Assembly (NCBI GenBank): GCA_027886175.1
Contig: JAJNNQ010000003.1
Coordinates: forward strand, 10,078,001-10,142,000
DNA length: 64,000 bases
Source of the DNA: Phylloscopus collybita
Lineage: Eukaryota > Chordata > Aves > Passeriformes > Phylloscopidae
Reading direction: 5' to 3'
The translations under genes were made by a program, and so were the position numbers. The notes under the pieces are model-generated. The model was not told where the DNA came from. It made no database searches and saw only the letters and a list, made by a program, of their open reading frames with translations. This document shows positions 22,650 to 36,200 of the stretch, piece by piece (position 1 is the first letter of the stretch; every line of letters starts with the position of its first letter).

Positions 22650-25600
22650 GCTCGTGATGGCAAGTGCGTGGGCAGGCAAATAACGGCTCTTGCAGTGCAG
22701 GGCAGAGCTGGGAGGTGGCAGTATCTGTTGTGGTTCCTGGGCCTCTCCGTGAGATATGCAAGCTGCTCTTCCACAAATCTGCTCTTTAGAATTTAGAGAG
22801 GTTGATGCTCGTTTTCTCCTTGCCCCTGTCTGAGCTGGTCACCCGGGCATGGCTGCAAACCAACACTCCCCCTTAATCAGGTTTGTCTTGGGGCACTCAC
22901 CCAGTCCATGGGGATGAGCATCCCTGCTGTGCCAGGGGGCTGGCTGCCATCAGCCAGGGCAAAGCTCACAGTGTGGTGCTCAGTGCAGCTTTTTTGGCCT
23001 CAAACTTCCACTTTCTCTCTTGAAAGAGATGTGCTACCTGCCAGAAACCAGAGCGGAAAGAAGCGACAGCTGCTCGAGAGAGGAGAAACCCCAGTAAGGA
23101 GTGGTTTTGGAGGCAGCAGAGACTTGCCAGGAGAGTCTGAAACTCAGTGAAAACTGAGAAGAGTCACTTGCATCTTACACTTTGGCAGACTGTCAGCAGG
23201 TTTCTTCCTCTTTACCCCCAGTAAAACCAGCACAGCCTTTTGGGAGCCAACCTGGTCACTGGGGGAAGGTGTGAGGCAAGCCAGGCACCATATCTTATAC
23301 TCTGTGGGGACTGGAAAGTCCATGAGAAACTTCCAGAGGGGACTAGATGGGATAAATATCTATTTGGGATAGCTTGCACCTTTCTTCAGGGTAGGACAGT
23401 GGATGTGGTGCCCCCTTTGGCTCCCAGTGCTGCTGAAGGCTTCCAGTAGCCTCCATGGGCAGTGCTGTAACTTCCAAGCCATTCACTCACACCAGTTCAT
23501 GGTTCAGCCCATTGGGGCCTTTTGTCAGCAGCAGTCCTGCTCCTTGCCCCAGCAGCTCTGTCAGAGACCTGCTGTGACCAGCTGGGCCCAGAAAACTGAG
23601 GCAGGAGGCAGCTGCAGTGGGAAAGTGGGAGCTCAGTCAGCAGTTTTGCTTTCCCGTCAGACATAACACTGACATCACTGAGAGGGTGGACCCTGCTTCA
23701 TATTTTCCATCCTACCTTTCAGGCAGCAGATGTGCCAGATCTTCGGCACTTCCTGCACCCCCTGGCTGCAGCTATGACTCCTCCAGGTGCAGTTGGGGCC
23801 AAGTCCTTTCCTCTGGTTGGATGGTGGTCTGCAGCTGAGCTCCATCCAGTGCGGTTGGATGTGTGGCAAAAGCATCTCCCACTGCCATTTGGGACGGGAG
23901 AGCATTTAGACTGCAGCAGTGCCTGTGCCCCTCCAATCCCCATCAGCCTGGCTGCAATCCTGCCCCTTGCAGGGAGGAAGGCTGGGGCCTCAAGATGCGT
24001 GGGGTGAGTGGTGGGGATGCTCCAGGCTGCCAGACACCATCTCCCATCCCTGCTTGGAGCTCAGGATGCCCAGCACTAACAGACATACTCCCCTGCACCT
24101 GATAGAGCACTGGCTGTGCTGGCTGAGCATCCCCAAACCCAAGCAGTGCCCTGAGGTGGGTGTCAGGTCCCACACCCCAGCATCCCTCTTGGGAATGGGG
24201 AGCCGAGTGTGTTTGTGTGCAGGAGCTCTTCATCCACACATGTGCAAGCACACACCAATGCTCATGAACACACAGATGTGCAAACAACTCACCAGACAAA
24301 TTTGTGTGCACAGCCCCAGATTTGTGCAGCTACTGTACCAAATACCACCCCCCCCCCCCGCAGACACACATCCCCTCAGGCTCCCCAACCATGTGCCTCA
24401 GCTTCTGCTGTGCTGGGACCCAGGAGCAGCCAAGGGGGAGGCTGTGGGTGCTGGAGCTGTGGCGTTTCCTGTACAGTGTGGTCTGGCAGTTAAAGAAACC
24501 GCTTCCGACCGCGGGCACCCAGTGCTCCCCCGGGGAGTGACTGCCTCCTCCTCAGTGCCAAAATGCTTCATCAGCCCCCTTTGACCACACACCAGCTGAA
24601 CCCTCTGGAGAGCCACACCCTGGTCCCACACTAGAGTCTTGATGATGGGGACTGGCTAGAGCCCCCTGGGAGACCTCAAAGAGCTGGGACTGATACCTGT
24701 CAGCATCTGCAGAAAGCTGGATGTGTGGAAACATGCCTGGGCTGTACCTAAGCAAGCAAAAACCTCCTACATGATGCTTGAGAGTCAGCCTGGCTCCTTA
24801 TATGCCCCAGCCTAGATTAAAGATGGTTGGGAACAACATATGAGCAAGCATCTCTTCAAGAAACCTGAACTCATAAACTATATCTTGGGAAAACTGGGCA
24901 GGCAGATGAAGAGGGAAATAAATCCTTTTCTGCACTTTGGAGCTGTGTTTTGGAGGAGAGCCATGCCATGGAGCAGCAAGGCACTGTTGCTGAGCACCAG
25001 GGCATTGCAGATGCCAAGGGGAGAAGGGGTAGTCAGGCTGTAGGGTCAGTTTCAAGTTAGCACTGTCCTGGTCACTGGGATGTCTCAGGAATTTTTGGTT
25101 AAGAGAGGTTGGACTGGAGGTGGTGCATCAGGCATGCAGGTTATTTGTCCCCTGGGTTAATGAGGTGGCTTATGGGTGGGACTGGTCTGTCAGAAGCTTT
25201 GGTGTGGGAGCATTTCCACGGCCTTGACTGTCTGGGAAAGTGTCTGTTGCTCCTGGAAGAGAAAGGGTGGAGGGAGCTGGTGGGGGCTGTGGTTGGTGGG
25301 GAAGGGGAGTGTGTGGGCTGCTGCACAGGCTGCCTGGACCCCTAACCATGGCCAGGCTGCACAGCTCTGGTGTGTCCCAAGGCGTCTGGGTCCACAACAT
25401 CTCCTCCATCCTGTCCCACCAAGTTTCTCATCCTACCTGTCACAGAGCTGTTGTAGCCGTACAGAGTATCTGTGTTTCCTCCTACCGCCCTCATTCTGCT
25501 TTCTCTAGTTTTGCTTTGAGTTGTCTCCAGAGTTTCTTCTCCTCTCTCTTCTTTTTGGTGGGATGTGATGCTCAGTGAGGGAGCTGACAGTCTAGATCCT

Positions 25601-28600
25601 GGTGCATGGGGCTTGGAGGGCCAGGCAGGAGCCCCGTGCCTGCCTGCTCCTCTGTCCCAAGACCAAACCCACTGCTCATGGCACTGGAGCAGAGCCTTGT
25701 TGGAGGGGGTTGAGCTTTGTCCTTACACCTGGAGGGACCATCACAAGGCTCACCAGGTGAACCAAGAGCCTAAACCCACAACCCATGTGGAGTGATACCT
25801 GCCCACATCTTCACATCCTTTTGCCACCTTAAATCTCTCTCCATTGCTCAGCATCCCTCTCCATCCCAGAAGTCCAGGATGATGGGGCAGTGTGCCCTCT
25901 CTACAGTCCAGCTTGGGCATAGCCCCATTTCCAGAGGAACTGATCCTCCTTCCCTCAAATCCACCCTTAGGTAGGTGGACCCTTCTGCTCCAAGGGCTCA
26001 GCTGTGCAGACAGTCCAGCCTGGGAGGGAACTGCAGACAGCTTGTCCCTAGAGCTGGTGGGTTTCACCACAATGGGGTGACAGCCATTCACTGTCAACTG
26101 CATCGAGGTTGGAGGGGGACTGAGGCACAGAGAGCTGTCATGGAGCCATGTCCCAGGAGGATATGAATGTCCAATTCACTGTCTGCTTCATGGAAGCAGA
26201 AAAGAGAGAATCCAGGAAATTCTAGATGAGTCAACCTGCCTCAGTACCCAGAAAACTGCTGGAACAAATTACCACCAAGTGGCAAACATTGACAGGGCAG
26301 TGCTGGGGCAGAAAACACAGATTTAGCAGAAACTTGTGTCAAGCCATCCTCATGTTCTCTTCATTGTGGTGACAGACTGGGTGCCACAGGGAAAGCGGGA
26401 GTGATGCTATCTTTGTGCTGCCTTACATTACATTCTCATAAGCAAATGAGGAAATGGGAAATTCTGCCACTGTGGGTGGATGGATTCTCAAGAAGCTCTA
26501 TCCCATGAGCAGTTATCAATAGCTCATGCAGCAGGCACATCCAACAGAGATTTTCTGGGGAAGCCTGGCTCACATGAAAGTAAGATGCTACTGAAGTAGG
26601 GTATAGGGGCTGTTTGGGTGCAGAGTTAGAAATTGAATTCACCCTGATGACCTGGAGAAAAGAGCAAAAATTTCCTGAAAGAATGACTGATGGAAAAGAA
26701 CTGGGTGTGTTCAGCACAGGAAAAAATGAGGGAAGTCTTCAGAGTGGGAAAAAGCCTCAGTATGAAGCAAGCAGTGAGAAATGTTTAGGGTTCTGCCCTG
26801 TTGCTTAGATGTCAGTTCATCTGTCCTGCAAACCCTGATGTGCCCATGGACACAGCATCCCCAGTGTTGAGGGGATGTTCCTCTCTGCAGTCCTGCATGG
26901 GGTTTGGGGTCAAATGTCCCTTTCTGCCTCTTCCAGGGACTGTGGGCAGGATGGAGCCACCAGGGTATGGGATGGCCCATGTCAAAGGAAGGGATGGATG
27001 TCCCAGAAGGAATGGGGAGCATGTGGGCCAAGGAGGGTCCTTATGGGTAATGTGGGCACTTTGTCCTTTGGCTGGAAGAGTGGGAAATGTGGAGGCTGAC
27101 ACATAGTGAGAGGTGAAGAGGAGGAGGAAGAACTTTGGGAAATCTTCCTGTGCACACAGAGGCGGCTCACCCAGGGGTGGGAGCTCAAGTCAAAAATAAT
27201 TTCGTGCTGTGAAAAAACATCAGGGAAATTACCAGCCAGGCTGCACCTTGCATGCTTCCTTCACGCATCCCACGGAGGAGCCATGACCAGCGTGCTGGAA
27301 TGAAGAGTATTGGCAGGGTCTGACCCTGGCAAGGGCTGCCAGCCCAAGGAGGTCATGTTGTTTTCAGGACAGAGCTTGTCCCCACTCCCTGCTGAGGCCA
27401 GGCTGTGGGGAGATCCTGTAGGAACAGCTTTTGTTTACAGGCAGGTACTGATATGCAGCAAGGTGCTTGGGCAGAGCCAGGAGGTGTGTGTGAAATGGAA
27501 CAGGACGTCAAAGCAATTTCGTCTCTGTGGGTTGTTCTAGGAAAGTCCCTCTAGTAAAAGCAAATCAAAAGCTTTAATAGAGGGACCAGCACTTGGCTGT
27601 CTCAGAGATGACTGTGAGGGCTCAGCACATTGTGGGTCGCGATTTGAGTTGTGTTGCCATGACATAACAGGGCACTAGTTTCCATCACAGCCAGGTTCTG
27701 AAGGCAGGGACCCATTCCTGCACCAGGTATGCCACTGTATCCCCACTGAGCAGTGTGCCAGAGGGGCAGTGTTTTGGCCCCTGGAGTGGGAAGTGTGGGG
27801 AGTGGTGCCTGTCCTGTGCAGAGAATCCCTCTGCCCTGTGTCAGCAGCCTCGAGGAGGAAGAGCTGGGCTGAAACCACACATCCCCCAGATGAAGTGATT
27901 GGTTTGTTTCTGTGAATATGAGAGTGCCAGGAGACAGAGCTGTGTCCCCGAGGGGCTCCTCCTCCTCCTCCAAATAGCTGGAGGTGTTAAACACAGGCAT
28001 GCCCTAGATGTAAAGGGGAGGTGTCAAAACCTTTAGGTCTTTCCTGCATTCATTTCCCCCCAGGGTAAATCTTGGCCAATAACACAGAAGGGGTCAAGGG
28101 GACAGGCAGATGCTTTGGGGTGGGGGCTCCATCGTGGTCACCCTGCTGCTGGCTGGGTGCCCGTGCCATGCTGGGCCATGGTGCCAGCTGTGAGGCCAAC
28201 CCTTTCCCTACTTAGCTCCCACCTTCTGCCCCGTGAGATTTGCAGCCCTGAAGACCCCTCTGTGGCAGGGTACATGAAGGGGTCTTTTATAATGAACCTA
28301 TAGATATGGGGGCCCCCAGGAAAGGAATGAGAGGAGGCCGGGAAGATCTTCTGCTTCATCTCTTCCTCCTCATGCACCAGCCCTGTGCCAGGGATAACCC
28401 TCAGCTCCCATCTGTGAATATGGAAAACACTGGTGGGATCATCCCTCCTTCACTGTCCTGCTTGTAGTTTACTGCCCCAGCCCAAGCAGGACCCAGTGAA
28501 TCCAGCACAGGGGTCTCGGCAAGGGGGTCTATCCATAGGTTAGGGCTTTCTACCACCTCAAAAGTCTCCTGAAGACCTTGTCTTGGCTTCTCTGCTCCCA

Positions 28601-30428
28601 AGCACTTCACTTCCTTCCAGTTCTGCTCCAGATGATGGCATCAAGGTGTAATTGAGAGTGGAAGGAACCTCAAAGGAGGAAAATGTGGAAGCTGAAGGTT
28701 TGCTCTGCCCTGGAATCGTCACCTACCTTTGTTCTCACAGGAGGGGCAGCACACATTGTGAAGGTGTTACAGGGCTCTTGGTACAAATGACTTTCTGGCT
28801 TTTCCCTTCCAGCAGCAAAGGTCAGAGCCACCCTGCCAGGCTGTGGTTGCTGGGGCTTACCTACATGGACTGCCTGGAGCTAAACCTGGCTTATCAAGAT
28901 TTTTTCTCAAACTCAAGACCTGTTGTCATTTAGCATCTTATCTAATCTGCTCTTGTCCTGCGTTTTTCTCCATGGGATTTCCTGAGGGACCTGTGCACCC
29001 CTAGAGGGTTGAGCTGGGAGGCAGAGGGCTGCAGGCAGCCGCAGCTCTGCTGTTTATACCTTGCCTGGGCACTCAGCTCAGAGCACATCTCATCTCTTTT
29101 GATATTACGTACCATGCTGTCCTCCCCAACTTTCCACCCCGCAGTTTCAGTTTAGGCCTTTATTCTGCTCAAACTGGCTGAAAGTTGGTAAAAATAGCCC
29201 ATGGTTGGCGGCAGCTATTGAGAAAGATAAGGTTATCTGGAGCTTTATCAGCTGCTGAGTCCTGCATTTTCGATGGGTTTCATTTTCATCATTCCTAAAC
29301 TGGGCGAATCTAAGCTCTCCCTGAGATAAAATCATCAGGGCAGCAGATAATTATTAGCTCCTTAAATGCCTTTATTAAAGAGGGGCCTAGAGGTGGGGGC
29401 TTGGGAATATTCCCAGGAAATAAGAAATACTCCCAGAAAATGAAAAATATTCCCAAAAATTCAGATACCGCTGCCCCCAATGGTTGAAATCCAGGAGGAG
29501 GGCCACGCAGGCCTGTGGTCACCGGCAGGACTGGAGTCTCTATTCTCACAGGGATCGTCCAGGAACCTCCCATCCCCTCAGTAGTCCAGGGCATCCTCTT
29601 GCATGGGTGCTAAGGTCATGGTGACTCACTTGTGGTGCTAAAGCCGGCATAATTAGCCTCCTGAAGTCTTTGCTGCCTCCAGGGTGTGGTTTTTCTGTGC
29701 TCTTTCGGAGTGGCTCGTTGTCTAGGGCTGTTTTATTCCTGGGTGACTATCTGATTTTAATATGCAAACATGTGCAAGGCCCTACGGGAAACGCCAAAGT
29801 CCGTCCTGGGGAGCCGCGGCTGAATTACCCGATGAGTTAAGGGGGGACCAGGGGGTACACACGGCTAAAGGTAGGGGGGTAAAACAGATAAAACAGGTGA
29901 GAACTTTTTAACAATGAACTCTTGGAGTTGAAAAGGGTAAGTGCATCAACTAGGGACTTGAACTGGGGTAGGAACAAGAACAGGTAAGTGCATAAACAAA
30001 GGGGGTAAACCCCCATGTAGTTTGAACCTCGATTTTATTTGTAACACTCCCCACTGCCATGAATGTGATGGGCATGGGGTTTTGTTTCCAGTCTTTCTGC
30101 CTATGGACAGAGCAGCAATGTGGATTTCTGTGGTCATGGGGTTCATGTATATATACTGAAGAAACTCACCTTGTCCTTGCTTTAGGGGATATTTCACCTG
30201 GCTAAGACCTGTTGCAGTGTCAGCAGAGACTGTTGACCCAGAGATTGGGATGGGGCGGTGGTGCTGCTCAGGCAGGAGCAAAGGTTCCCCTCTCCAAGCA
30301 CAAAAACATTGTAAAAAGGAGGAAAAGTATAGGGGAGAAGGCAGCTGCACATGTGTATTAGCATTCAGAAGCTGCAAGCTTGACTTGCAGGCTTCATTGC
30401 TGCCTCTTCCCCAGCTTCAAGTGGAACT
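22650..30428. other. Intergenic DNA between PDCD1 and RTP, no gene recognised
   Basis: Nearly 7.8 kb without a recognisable exon on either strand. In mammals NEU4 lies near PDCD1; I saw no sialidase motifs such as Asp boxes here. A C homopolymer lies at about 24,350-24,359. The segment 29.15-30.0 kb contains AT-rich, LTR-like sequence discussed in the findings. Confidence 0.5.
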
Positions 30429-30574
30429 ATGGGCACGTGGCAGAACATTTTTGCAATGAAGATTGAAGAAATGCACGTAACAGATCCGTGGACCCTTCTG
30501 GAGGATGATACCCTGCAGGTGAAGGCCTGCAGGCCTGGCTGGAAGGAGTTTGTGCAGCGCCGTGCTCTTGGGAG
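30429..30574 (+). CDS. RTP exon 1
   Basis: Encodes MGTWQNIFAMKIEEMHVTDP, then WTLLEDDTLQVKACRPGWKE and QRRALG. The W-x-LL-x-D-x-L-x-V-x8-GW pattern is shared by RTP3 and RTP4. The donor is GTAGGG. Confidence 0.88.
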
Positions 30575-32392
30575 GTAGGGAGCTGCTGACTGTCCCTCTT
30601 GGAGTGGAATCAGGGTTGATGGGTTGCCAGGTGGACCTTTTCCTTTTTCAAAATTTGCTTGCAGGAAACAGGTTTTTGAGCAAAAGGGGGGAGTTTGGAG
30701 GTGGATGAGGCTGTGAAGGATTTCTTCATTTTTGTTTGAATCTCAGTGGGTTATTGCCAAACTGAAAAACATGATAATTGGAGGGGAGAATAGTTCAGCA
30801 GCTCCATAGGACCAAAGGGCAGCTGTTACTTGGCCAGAATTTCTGCATGTTGTTGTCAAGACGAAAAGAGCTGTTTCAGCAAGTAGGGGGAGTTATACCT
30901 GACTAGAACCAAATCTTTTGGGTTTGCACGCAGAGGATGAGGAGAGGGAGAAACGCTGTGTGCTGGGATGTGGGGCGATGCCTCAGCAGCTCCTGCACCT
31001 GCAGCAGGCTGCAGGGCCTTGGACAGAGAGAGGCTGTGGCTCTGCATTGCTGGTGAGAAGCCCCATCCCAAACATTTCCACCCTGGACATTGTTCAAACA
31101 CCCTGCCTGAGTGGCAGCAAACGGAGACCTTGCCCATGCAGATTGTGCAAGATGAAGAGCTGTGGGCTGCACACCTTTTGGCTCCTCAAGATATCTCTTC
31201 ACCTGCCCTGCACCCTCCACCCACACCTTCCTTCTATTTTGCTTCCTTTTATTGTCTCACCCGGTCTTGGGCTTGATGCTGGCTTTCTGCTGAGCTGTGA
31301 TGAGCCAGCACAGGTGAGGGCTGGAATCCCAAATAGGGACCTGATACTTCCTACCCCAAGGGCCCCTGATTTTGGCGGCCAGGATCCCAGCAGACAGCCT
31401 GGCTTCTGAGGTCTTTAATGCTTGGGGCCAGCCCTCAGCTCACATCCGTGGTGAACTTCCCAGTCTGGCATCATGCTGTTAGGGGGAGGACAGTTTGGTG
31501 TAAAGCTTGCATGAGTGAAGTTAGTCCATAGTCTGTGTTAAACCCTCATCCCTACCGACTGTGCCGAAAACCTCTGGCTCAGCATGAGGCGCCTGGGATG
31601 AGCTGGTCTCCTCTTTGCCCTGACAGGTTTCAGTGCTCCCAGTGCTCTCATAAGTGGTCTTCTGCCAAAGTGCCCATCCTGTTCCACATGTGCCACTGCC
31701 AAGGCTGGGGCACGGTACAGATGCGAATCTTCCGCCAGAAATGCAGGCGCTGCCCTGACTCCCGGCTGGAGGATCCTGAGTTCAGCCTGGAGACTTTGGA
31801 GACAGTTCTGCACAACCTGGTGATAAAGATCCTCCAGTATTTCTACAAGAAGCCTGTCCAGCCCTCTGACCTCCTGGAAGTCGTGGTCGATACACCAGTG
31901 ACAGGGCCACACGACTGTGCCCACTGCGAGGCCTGCCAGCTCGGCATTTGCAACAGGGCCCCGGCACTGGATGCCAGGAATCCCCTCAGGGATGGGGACA
32001 AGGCCAGCATGCACAGCACCGAGTCACAGCTGGCCTGGGCATCAGATGTCTGGAAGTCCTTGACAAATATGAGGGAGGCCTGGAGCCATCCCGCTGGGTT
32101 GTGGCCATCCCTGGGATCAGCTGACCGTAAGCCCTTGATTGGTGTGGGCAAGGCCAGGACCCATTGCACTAAGCTGCAGCCAGCCCCAGCACGGGCTGCC
32201 TGGAATGCAAATGTGTCCAGGACCTCTCAGACCCTGAAACACCAGGGCTTAAGGCCCCATGCAGCCTCGGCCCACCACCCCTCACCCCGCAATAGCAACT
32301 TCTCCTGGAAATGGTGCTGCTGCATTGGCAGCTCTTTGCTCTGTATTTCAGCACTGGTCATCTTCCTTGTGTTTTATTTGACCATGATGTAG
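30429..32392 (+). CDS. Receptor-transporting protein (RTP family, RTP3/4/5-like), two exons
   Basis: RTP proteins are membrane-anchored zinc-binding chaperones that move receptors such as odorant, taste or opioid receptors to the cell surface; RTP4 is also interferon-induced. Exons 30429-30574 and 31627-32392 join within an Arg codon to give 303 residues. The two-exon layout is typical of the family. The 3CxxC zinc domain shows GRFQCSQCSHKW (Cys52, Cys55), ILFHMCHC, MRIFRQKCRRC (Cys88, Cys91) and HDCAHCEACQLGIC (Cys146-Cys157). A long linker of about 115 residues without known domain follows. A C-terminal membrane anchor lies at about 281-301. Sequence motifs look closest to RTP3/RTP4. Position next to PDCD1 suggests RTP5, and position 3' of MASP1 suggests RTP1, so I give no symbol. 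Confidence 0.9.
31627..32392 (+). CDS. RTP exon 2
   Basis: Holds the zinc domain, the linker and the membrane anchor, ending in TAG. The acceptor is TGCCCTGACAG. An open frame continues upstream of the acceptor to 31,535, but those residues are intronic. Confidence 0.92.
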
Positions 32393-32667
32393 AGGGACCT
32401 GGGGATCACAAAGAGGGACTGGGATGATGGCTGGGGAAGCTGATGAACTGCCTGGAGAATTGGATACCCAGGGTCATTCCTTGCTCTTGGCTCAGCAAGC
32501 TTCCCAGCTCCTGGTGGCATGGGAACAAATTGGGATGCCTCAGCCAGACACCTTGTCCCACAGCCTCTGAAGACTGATGGGTCTGATGGATTCTTATGGG
32601 ACATACTCTGTATGAGGTTGAATCTCCCAGCTACCCCATGCACAGGATGAGGTTTATTACTTGCAAG

Positions 32668-32673
32668 AATAAA
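32668..32673 (+). promoter_or_regulatory. Polyadenylation signal of the RTP gene
   Basis: AATAAA about 280 bp after the stop codon, followed by TTTGTGCTTTTT, a plausible downstream element. Confidence 0.65.
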
Positions 32674-32774
32674 ACAAGCCCCTTCTCCCCAAGGATGCAT
32701 TTGTGCTTTTTAATTTCTCAAAAGCCTTTTCTAGGTGTGTGTGGGCATCTCAGAGGGAAGCTGGATAGCACACT

Positions 32775-33233
32775 GATAGTTTTGCAAGTAGTGCTTACTC
32801 TAAGTTAAGGACTTTTCTGTTTCCGCTGCTCTGCCAGTGGAGCAGGTGTACAAGGAGCTGGGGGGGGAGCACGGCCAGGACAGCTGACCAGAACTGGCCC
32901 AGGGAACCTTCCATGGCATAGATCATCCTGCTCAGTGGATAATCTGGAGGAGTTGGCAGGGAGGGGCTGATAGCTCTGGAGGATGGGCTGGACATCGGTC
33001 AGAGGGTGGTGAACAACTGTCGTGTGTAACTCTTGTCTTTATTAAGTCTCTCTATCTCTCTGTTCATGATTGTTATTATTAGTAATACTTACTTTGTTTC
33101 AATTATTGAACTGTTTTTATCTCAACTCACAGACTTTACCCTTTTCCAGTTCTCCTCCCCATCCTACAGGGGCAGGGTGGATCAGCTGAGTGAGAGGCTG
33201 TACGTAGTTGCTGGCTGGGCTTGAACCATAGCA
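32775..33233 (+). mobile_element. Degraded avian ERV LTR remnant
   Basis: The order of motifs follows an LTR type common in birds: GGGGGGAGCACGGCCAGGAC, CAGCTGACC, TGGGCTGGACATCGGTCAG, GGTGGTGAACAA, a T-rich segment, TTTTTATCTCAACTCACAG and the terminal GTTGCTGGCTGGG with GAACCATAGCA. It is diverged, and the left end is not defined. No retroviral genes are attached and no target duplication was found. It lies in the gap between the convergent RTP and MASP1 genes. Confidence 0.6.
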
Positions 33234-36200
33234 ACTCGAATAAACTTTTGAAATAGCTTGTAGCCTGTACATCACAAACCTCAAACACAACCATGGTTAC
33301 CAAAGTCTGTCTTCTCCGGGATCCTGGGGTGAGCAAGTGGTGGTGGGGGGCATGGTGTGCCCCATGAGCATTGTGAGGGCTGTCACCTGGGACTGCTCTG
33401 GGGGATGCACTGGGGACACCAGAGATGCCATGTGAATCCACCTACATGGGGCCACAGGAGAATCCAGGAGATGCAGCCATTCCCTGGGGAAGCCAGGTGC
33501 CAGTGATGAGCATGCAGTCACCAGCTCACTGCTGAGCCCTGGATGGGTTTAGGAGCAATTTAGGAGACAGCACCCTTTGGTGCTTGCACCATTCTCATTG
33601 TAGTATTTATTTTTGTTTGATACCTCTCATGGAGAGGCTGACCAGTGATCTTGGCTGGTGAATGACTTCTATTAACTCCATCAACTTCCTGGCTTACTCT
33701 GCTTCAGTGGTGCCAGGCACCTGTTGTGCTAGGATGCTGATCACTGGGGTTAAGTGGGGGTTTCTAACATGCTCATGGGTCCCTCTTCTCTGCTGTTTTC
33801 TCTGGGATTCACGCATTGCCTTTGCAGTGGAGGAGCTGAAACACAGACACCAGGAGACCTGCTGCTTACCTGAGTAGCAAGAGCTGAATTGAACAACCCC
33901 AAAACTACTTTGGGTACTGAAATTGGTTTTAGGCCTGTCTGTCAAGTTAGTCAAACAAGGAGCAGACCTGCAGAACCACTGAGGCAGCTGTATCCACCCC
34001 CTCCTGGATTTGCAAATTATTTGGTGCTGAAGATAGGTATGATAAAAGATTTCATGACTGGATTAGTGGAAGAATGATGGGCCAAAGGGAAAAAAAATAA
34101 CTAAACTCGGTGTGGCTCACACAGCATCAATCACTGGCTGTGCAGCTTGCCAGGTGCTGTCCTCTCCTCCCTGCTGTATCCTGAGGGGCCCATTATGCTG
34201 CTTTTTCCGCTACCCTAAGGTTCGCCTGTATTCTCAGATATGCAACCTGCAGGCTACTGGTTTAAAAAATGAAAATAACAAGAAAACGCTGTGCGGTCCA
34301 GGCGCCGTGTGGATTTGGTTTCTTAAGTGCTCTGACCTGCTTTTACCCCACCAACTCTTCCCTTCACCAGCGCTTTCTCTCTGCAGCCTCAGCAGCCCGG
34401 GGCGTGGAGCCACCAGATGGAGCTGCAGATCTCCGGCACTGCGCTGGGAACCGCTGGGACAAGGGACCCGCCAGCTCTGGGACGGGACAGCATTCCCCAC
34501 ATGGGGGATGCGCTGCCTCCTGTTTCCCTGACCAGCTGCTTCCCTGTAGCTTGGTCCCCCAAAGCCCATGCTGCCGGGGTAAGGGGTGGGTCTGTGGCTC
34601 TGGTGAGTGCCTCTGCTGCGGCTCTGCCGGGGCTGTGCTCTGATGGGGCTGATCCTGCAGCCTGGACCAGCTTCCTTCCCTCCTATGCTGGCAGCAGCCT
34701 GCCGGTGTTATGTCATGAAGCAAAGATACGGCCAAGTTTATTGCTGCCATTGCCCACAGCCGCCTTCTCTCCACGCTGAGATTTTCCCAGCCCCAGTTAC
34801 CGTGTCTGGGCTGTCTGCAGCCTCCCCAGCCACCCAGCTGCTGAGTGGGAACTCCCTTGCCTCTGCCTGAAATGCCAGCTCTAGTGGAGACTACATCCCT
34901 GCAGGGGTCCTTATTTTCCTGCTTGAGTCTGCTCTTTTACAAGGGCAGATCCACCTCTTGCTCCCCTGCAAGCCTTTCACACACCCACCGTGCTCCCCCG
35001 TCCATGGCCTTGGGTGAATATGCTCCTTTTTCCCTGGTCCCCTCCTCACTGCTGCCTTCTTGCCTGCCTGTGTCCTCATCCCGTGCAAGCATGTCCCCTC
35101 CCACATGTAGCCCCTTCATCTCCTCCACCTGTGCATACATAGGCTTCTCAGCCATGGCCTCATTTTGGGGGTCCTTTCCAGGCTGCCCCTTTCCAACATG
35201 CAGTTGTGCCCATTACTAGTTCCTTAGCAAACTGCCTTCAAAATTCTCCTTTCTGTGGCTCTTGGCACTTTTGGGGTTCAGAGCAAGCACTCCTGGCCTG
35301 GTCAGGCCCCCAGCTGCCATGGGAACAGCGAGCCCATCCCAGGGGATGAAGGAAGAAGGATGCTCTCTCTCTCTCTCTGTGGGTTCTGTGCAGCTCCTGT
35401 CTGTCCCCCCGCTCCGTTTGAGATTGGGCTCTGCTACAGCCAACTCTCAGCTTACGCCTGGCACTCGCAGCCAAGGACAGCAAGAAACTTCACCCAGGGA
35501 TGTTTTGCTGGCTTTTCACCACAGCCAGACTGATAAATAGCTGTCTCCGCGCCTGTCTCCCTGGAGAGAAGCTCTCAGCACTCTGGCAGGTTGCGAGGTG
35601 CCAGAGAATGCAAAGGCCATTGTTGGTCTCACTTTTCCCCTCGGCTGCGTGTCCCCAGCCCACCCTGCAGCCACCGCAGAGCCCGCGGGGCACTCGGGGC
35701 TGGCACTGGGCAGCCGCAGCTTCCTGGGCAGGGGGCGAGGGCCGGGCTGGCTCGGGGGTTTCCCGGCAAAGCTATTGACGGGAGGCGGGGAGAGGCTGTA
35801 TTTACCAGTGATCTGTTAAAGGGCAGAGATATTTTTTAATGCGCCCCAGGGCTGTCTGGGCTCAGATGCTACAGATGATGGTTTAATGCTCAGGGGACCA
35901 GGCCTTTATTTTGCTTTTTCTCTCTCCTCTCCTTCACTCCCATGATGTCTCTGGGTGTGTTAGACCTGTGAGCAAGCCAGACCCACCGCCCTCCTCCCTC
36001 CCAACGCAGAGGAGCCTGGTGCTGTTTTTCAGTTCTGTGCTATAGGAAAATAGGGATCAATAACCCAGCTCCCAGCCCTGGATACTTTCCTGGGAGGAAA
36101 GTTTCCATTATTTTAAGCTCTCTTCAGAGTGTAGATTCTCACAGTCTCTGATGCAGAGATGTCCAGCAGTTTTGTCCCTGCCTCAGCTCACATCTGAGCT

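Noticed and set aside
31535..31626. Upstream extension of RTP exon 2 as an alternative start
   Set aside because: Exon 1 at 30429-30574 carries the conserved family N terminus and joins in phase through strong splice sites.
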